Assembly: GCA_963854835.1 (NCBI GenBank)
Contig: OY978526.1
Coordinates: forward strand, 68,854,418 to 68,918,417
Reading direction: 5' to 3'
Length of the DNA: 64,000 nt
Source: Megamerina dolium
Lineage: Eukaryota; Arthropoda; Insecta; Diptera; Megamerinidae
Shown here: positions 61,912 to 64,000 of the stretch, in pieces
Numbering within the stretch: the first letter of the stretch is position 1
Layout of the letters: every line of letters begins with the position of its first letter
Position numbers and translations under genes: made by a program
Notes under the pieces: model-generated
Databases searched by the model: none
Seen by the model: only the letters and a program-made list of their open reading frames with translations
Told to the model about the DNA's origin: nothing

Positions 61912-62885
61912 GTTTCTAACCATTAATTAAGCAATTATAAAAATTACAAACAATGACCACTTTTTGACACGCTGCCAACCATTATTGTTGCTTATATGTT
62001 GCTATTATATTGCATTGAATAACCAAACCATAAGCGACAAGTCATCGAGCATCTAACATCGAGCAACAGCAGCAGTATTAGCTGTCAGCATCCGCACAAC
62101 AACAGCAAATGCATCCATGTACTTATTATTAGCAAGTGCTTTAGCTTTAGCTTTTATACAATATGTTGCAATTCTTGTGGTTGCTCTTGTCTCTATGGAT
62201 GTTGTCTTATTTTTTTATTTTTATTATTTTTTATTATTATTAGTTATTATGGTATTATTTCAAATTCTTGCTTTTATATTTTAACAACCATATTTTATTC
62301 GATATTTATGTGCAATAACAATCACGTGTCGCTTTTATGTACTTGTGCATATATTGTATATAAATAAAAACAAAGCATTAAAAAATAATATCTACTTAAT
62401 AAATAAAAAATAGTTAACTCAAAATAAACCAACAATTAATTCTTGGCGTTGATGATTACTTAGCAGCTAAAGCTGATAATGTGTTACATGCCGCCTTTTA
62501 TGTTATTAACATATTTATGCATACACATAAGTACTCGTATGTGTGTGTAAATATGTTCAACCTCAAAATAAAAACAAAATATTAATAATAATATTTATGC
62601 CATTAACCAAAGCAGCTTTGAGGGAAGTATGTATCTATATACACATAGTTACACCAAATTACGTGCTACTAAGGTTAAAGATAAATAATTGTAAGAGCAA
62701 TATTAACTATTTGAAAGGAAGTTTCAAATACAAAGCAATTTTTTTCACATGATTTCTTCTCATGCTTCTAATTATTTTCTTTTCAGTACATAATATATCA
62801 AATTTCGATTGAAAATGAAACTTTTATTTGCTTAATTCACCATATAGTACGTATATATCCTTGTGATAATTAAGGATCTGAAGCT
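61200..62885. other. AT-rich intergenic DNA with triplet runs
   Basis: A (GTT)n run at about 61879-61911, CAG/CAA runs near 62065-62110 and ATT runs near 62210-62245. No gene recognised. Confidence 0.5.
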
Positions 62886-62889
62886 GACT

Positions 62890-63605
62890 AAACGAGTAAA
62901 ATGTTTTATACACACAGAAGCATAATTTTGTATGGAAGGTAGGTATGACTTTCATTCAATTTGGCCCATGTTTTATTACGAGTATAGTACTTTATATAAT
63001 GCAATAGTATGTACTAAGTTTCAATCTAATAACTTTATATTTTCATTCGAAAGTGTTGACGAATAAATTCGAAAGTATCAATTTGTATGGGAGGTAAATG
63101 TGGTTTTAATACGATTCAGCTGATTTTCGAGTATATCCATTAAATCTTAATTCGGATCATATGCACTGAGTTTCATCGTAATTACTTCAGATTTTTATTC
63201 GAAAAGTATGAAAAAGTTCATTCGAAATCATAATTTTGTATGGGAGGTGGTCGTAATTTTTATCGGATTCCGCTAATTTTCAAAAATGTGTATTACTTAA
63301 TCAATATAATTATATATATCGAATTTCAGTTGAATAACTTTATATTTTTATGCAGAAAATCTGAATATATGCATACGAAAGCATCCATTTGTATGGGAGC
63401 TATTCGAGGTTCTTATCCTATTTAGCTGAATTTTGAATATGTAGATAACTTATTTAACATAATTATTTGCACCGATGTTTAGCTTGATAACATCATATTT
63501 TCATGAAGGAAAATGTGAAAGATCATATACGAAGATATAAATTGGTATGGGAGGTAGATGTGGTTCTTATACGATTCAACTGATTTTTCTTTATGTGTAT
63601 TAGTT
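62890..63605 (-). repeat. Family B tandem array, reverse orientation
   Basis: Boxes near 62927, 63082, 63235, 63389 and 63543 ('ttgtatgggaggt' and variants), spaced 155, 153, 154 and 154. The last unit is cut at about 63611 by a retroelement fragment. Confidence 0.85.
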
Positions 63606-63612
63606 AGTAAAT

Positions 63613-64000
63613 ATGTGGGTGCCGGGCCATGAGCGACACGAGGGAAACGAAATGACCGACTCCCTTTCGCAAGGCACAAGCACTTCTATCATTGAACCAG
63701 AGCCTTTCTGCGGGGTTACAAACAGCATCATAAACAATTTGATATGTGAAAGGGAGAAATGGGATCTATTCGGCTACTGGAGAGCCCAAATGGGTATGCG
63801 GCAGTCAAAGGGACTTATTAATCCCGCACATGTTAAGGTAGTTGCTGTCCTTAACCTCAACAGAAATGACATTAAACTCTACACAGAGCTGCTCACTGGG
63901 CACTGTAGGCTCTACTACCATATGAACAAAATAGTTGTGGTAGAAAACAATACCAGTCGACTCTGTCATGAGGAGCAGGAAATATCGGAACATATTTTAT
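63613..64000 (+). pseudogene. Non-LTR ORF2 C-terminal fragment (RNase H end), runs off window
   Basis: One frame is open from ATG 63613 to the window edge (129 codons). It starts MWVPGHERHEGNEMTDSLSQ, the end of a retroelement RNase H domain (W-V-P-G-H, G-N-E, D in place). It continues with 'LTGHCRLYYHMNKI' and 'SRLCHEEQEISEHI', a C-terminal knuckle region in which the first Cys of the pair is changed. The sequence begins abruptly in a family B unit, as expected for a 5'-truncated insertion. It is a different family from the element at 37624-43431. Whether it is coding further right cannot be seen. Confidence 0.75.

Overview
The window looks like nuclear DNA of a higher fly (Diptera, Brachycera). 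The base composition is very AT-rich, with long (TA)n tracts, scattered GTT/CAA/CAG triplet runs and TACATACATATGTATG-type microsatellites. It carries mariner-like transposons, I/LOA-type and R1-type non-LTR retrotransposons, and intronless divergent ionotropic receptor (IR) genes. A tephritid-like fruit fly is my best guess; that is inference, because no species-diagnostic gene is present.

Host genes. Only two convincing host protein genes are visible, both single-exon, full-length divergent chemosensory IRs: one on + at 1738-3525 (595 aa) and one on - at 44826-46625 (599 aa). They share an LGQxF motif, an LDT-x2-AY motif and a C-terminal membrane segment ending in aromatic residues, so they are paralogues of a divergent (IR20a-clade-like) lineage. 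They face each other across about 41 kb that is almost entirely mobile or repetitive DNA.

Mobile DNA. (1) A nearly intact 5.8-kb LOA/I-type non-LTR element (37624-43431) is bounded by a perfect 13-bp target duplication. Its ORF2 is broken by one frameshift that coincides with a 19-bp-arm palindrome. (2) At least seven mariner/IS630-type copies occur. Two (24695-25151, 32816-33248) are internally deleted, keep both inverted repeats and TA target sites, and retain an open reading frame for the transposase DNA-binding region only. The others (7249-8390, 8570-8990, 26960-27880, 50858-51670, 59965-60640) are decayed. (3) A tRNA-derived SINE of about 345 bp has box A and box B, a conserved body and a (TA)n-associated 3' end; two full-length-like copies, one copy lacking only the 3' end and several fragments are present. 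(4) Decayed non-LTR pieces lie at 17085-18430 (R1-like), 20204-20665 (C-terminal fragment with a TTAGG-type tail) and 63613-64000 (runs off the window).

Repeats. Three interspersed families, called A, B and C here, share a CTCCCATACAAA-type box. A is an element of about 1.2 kb with a GTCC tract near its start (1-658 plus tail, 4003-4410, 11277-12482). B forms arrays of about 152-bp units in both orientations (14390-15340, 27930-28130, 31540-32200, 57110-57930, 59640-61200, 62890-63605). C forms arrays of about 156-bp units, degenerate at 6640-6990, 16560-17070, 43490-44800 and 47640-49150, and almost identical at 54480-55500. Units of B keep a recurring open frame of about 51 codons on one strand.

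Overall layout: IR gene, A/SINE/mariner-rich region, B and C arrays with dead retroelements, long AT-rich stretches without genes, the LOA-type element, the second IR gene, then about 17 kb of C and B arrays and mariner relics. Nothing here forms an operon or pathway; the biology is two chemoreceptor genes embedded in a dense, nested transposon landscape.
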